NCBI GenBank assembly: GCA_016281115.1
Contig: JAEEHZ010000018.1
Location: 1 to 5,866, forward strand
Length of the DNA: 5,866 nucleotides
Direction: 5' to 3'
DNA from: Clostridiaceae bacterium
Lineage (GTDB): Bacteria > Bacillota > Clostridia > Oscillospirales > Acutalibacteraceae
Both the position numbers and the translations under genes were made by a program. Positions within the stretch are counted from its first letter, which is position 1; each line of letters starts with the position of its first letter. Positions 5,237 through 5,866 of the stretch are shown here, one piece after another. The notes below the pieces were generated by a model. It ran no database searches. It was not told the DNA's origin and saw nothing but the letters and a program-made list of their open reading frames with translations.

Positions 5237-5866
5237 ATGCGTTTTTTTACTCTCAGCCCACGGCTTAAGCTGTGCGCAGAATTTGTAAAAGGTGATAAAA
5301 TAGCAGATATAGGCACAGACCACGCTTATCTCCCGATTTATCTGGCTCAAAGCGGAAAAATAACATCTGCCGTGGCGGCGGATATAAACCCTGAACCGCT
5401 GAATAGGGGAGAGCTTAATATAATCAAATACAACTTATCCGATATAATAAGTGTGCGGCTTTCCGACGGGCTTAAAAACATAGGCCCCGATGAAGTAACG
5501 GATATAATCATAGCGGGAATGGGCGGCGAGCTTATTGCAAAAATAATTTTTGACGCCCCGTGGATAAAGGACAGTACAAAAAGGCTGATTTTGCAGCCAA
5601 TGTCCCGCCCCGAATGTTTAAGGGAATTTTTGTATAACAAAGGGTATACTATACAACAGGAAAAATGTGTTATTTCCGAAAACAGGTTGTATTCCGTTAT
5701 GTGCGCAGTGTATACGGATGATCCCAAAATGCCGTCAGCGGCAGAAAAATATATGGGTAAAATACAAAAAACAGATGACGCGGGTCTGTATGATCAATAT
5801 TTAAAAAGAGTCACCGATCACTTGATGCAAAAAGCACAGGGATATGAGCACTGCGGAAATTGGGAA
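5237..5866 (+). CDS. trmK: tRNA (adenine22-N1)-methyltransferase TrmK (3' end beyond right edge)
   Basis: TrmK uses S-adenosylmethionine to methylate N1 of A22 in the D-arm of tRNAs; it is known mainly from Gram-positive bacteria. The window holds 210 complete codons and no stop; B. subtilis TrmK (YqfN) is about 238 residues, so roughly 15-30 residues may be missing. Visible are the N-terminal LSPRLKLCAEFV (6-17), the Rossmann SAM motif ADIGTDHAYLP (23-33), AADIN (47-51) at the ribose-binding acidic position, AGMGGELI (93-100), the conserved LILQPM (117-122) and LYSVM (151-155). AGMGG and LQP distinguish this family from N6-adenine methyltransferases with an NPPY motif. A helical C-terminal tail appears to begin near 165. 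It starts 10 bases after pth and is almost certainly co-transcribed with it. In B. subtilis the gene instead sits near sigA and yqfO. The family call is firm; the exact tRNA target is inferred. Confidence 0.92.
   Translation, partial: MRFFTLSPRLKLCAEFVKGDKIADIGTDHAYLPIYLAQSGKITSAVAADINPEPLNRGELNIIKYNLSDIISVRLSDGLKNIGPDEVTDIIIAGMGGELIAKIIFDAPWIKDSTKRLILQPMSRPECLREFLYNKGYTIQQEKCVISENRLYSVMCAVYTDDPKMPSAAEKYMGKIQKTDDAGLYDQYLKRVTDHLMQKAQGYEHCGNWE

Overview
This is an ordinary chromosomal housekeeping segment, most likely from an anaerobic Clostridia-type Firmicute (an Oscillospirales/Ruminococcaceae-like gut or rumen lineage is my guess). The reasons are strong GGAGG-type ribosome binding sites, sigma-A-like promoters in AT-rich spacers, a pyruvate phosphate dikinase whose catalytic residues fall at or within one position of the Clostridium symbiosum numbering, and a Firmicutes-style glmU-prs-pth order. 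I saw no phage, insertion sequence, CRISPR, tRNA or rRNA sequence.

Layout. The left 2.4 kb is a minus-strand ppdK (pyruvate, phosphate dikinase) that runs off the left edge, so its last 70-80 codons, including the catalytic cysteine, are missing. A 328-base AT-rich divergent spacer (2406-2733) holds an extended -10 promoter for ppdK and a good sigma-A promoter pointing right, followed by a leader hairpin. The right 3.1 kb carries four plus-strand genes: a single-domain GlmU-type uridylyltransferase (2734-3480), prs (3594-4556), pth (4627-5226) and trmK (5237 to the right edge, incomplete).

Transcription. The glmU-like gene and prs each have their own candidate promoter. A clear intrinsic terminator lies after prs, directly in front of pth, and a possible promoter overlaps it. 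pth and trmK are tightly coupled, with the trmK ribosome binding site overlapping the pth stop codon. The rightward cluster joins nucleotide-sugar and PRPP supply (cell wall precursor, nucleotides) to translation upkeep (peptidyl-tRNA recycling, tRNA A22 methylation). PPDK is the divergent central-carbon enzyme linking PEP, pyruvate, ATP, AMP and PPi.

Points worth a second look: a 12-bp hairpin lies between the only plausible Shine-Dalgarno and the start codon of the glmU-like gene; this GlmU lacks the whole acetyltransferase half; Pth has Gln-Arg where the family normally has an active-site His-Asn pair; and a terminator sits immediately in front of pth. I found no exotic new system here.
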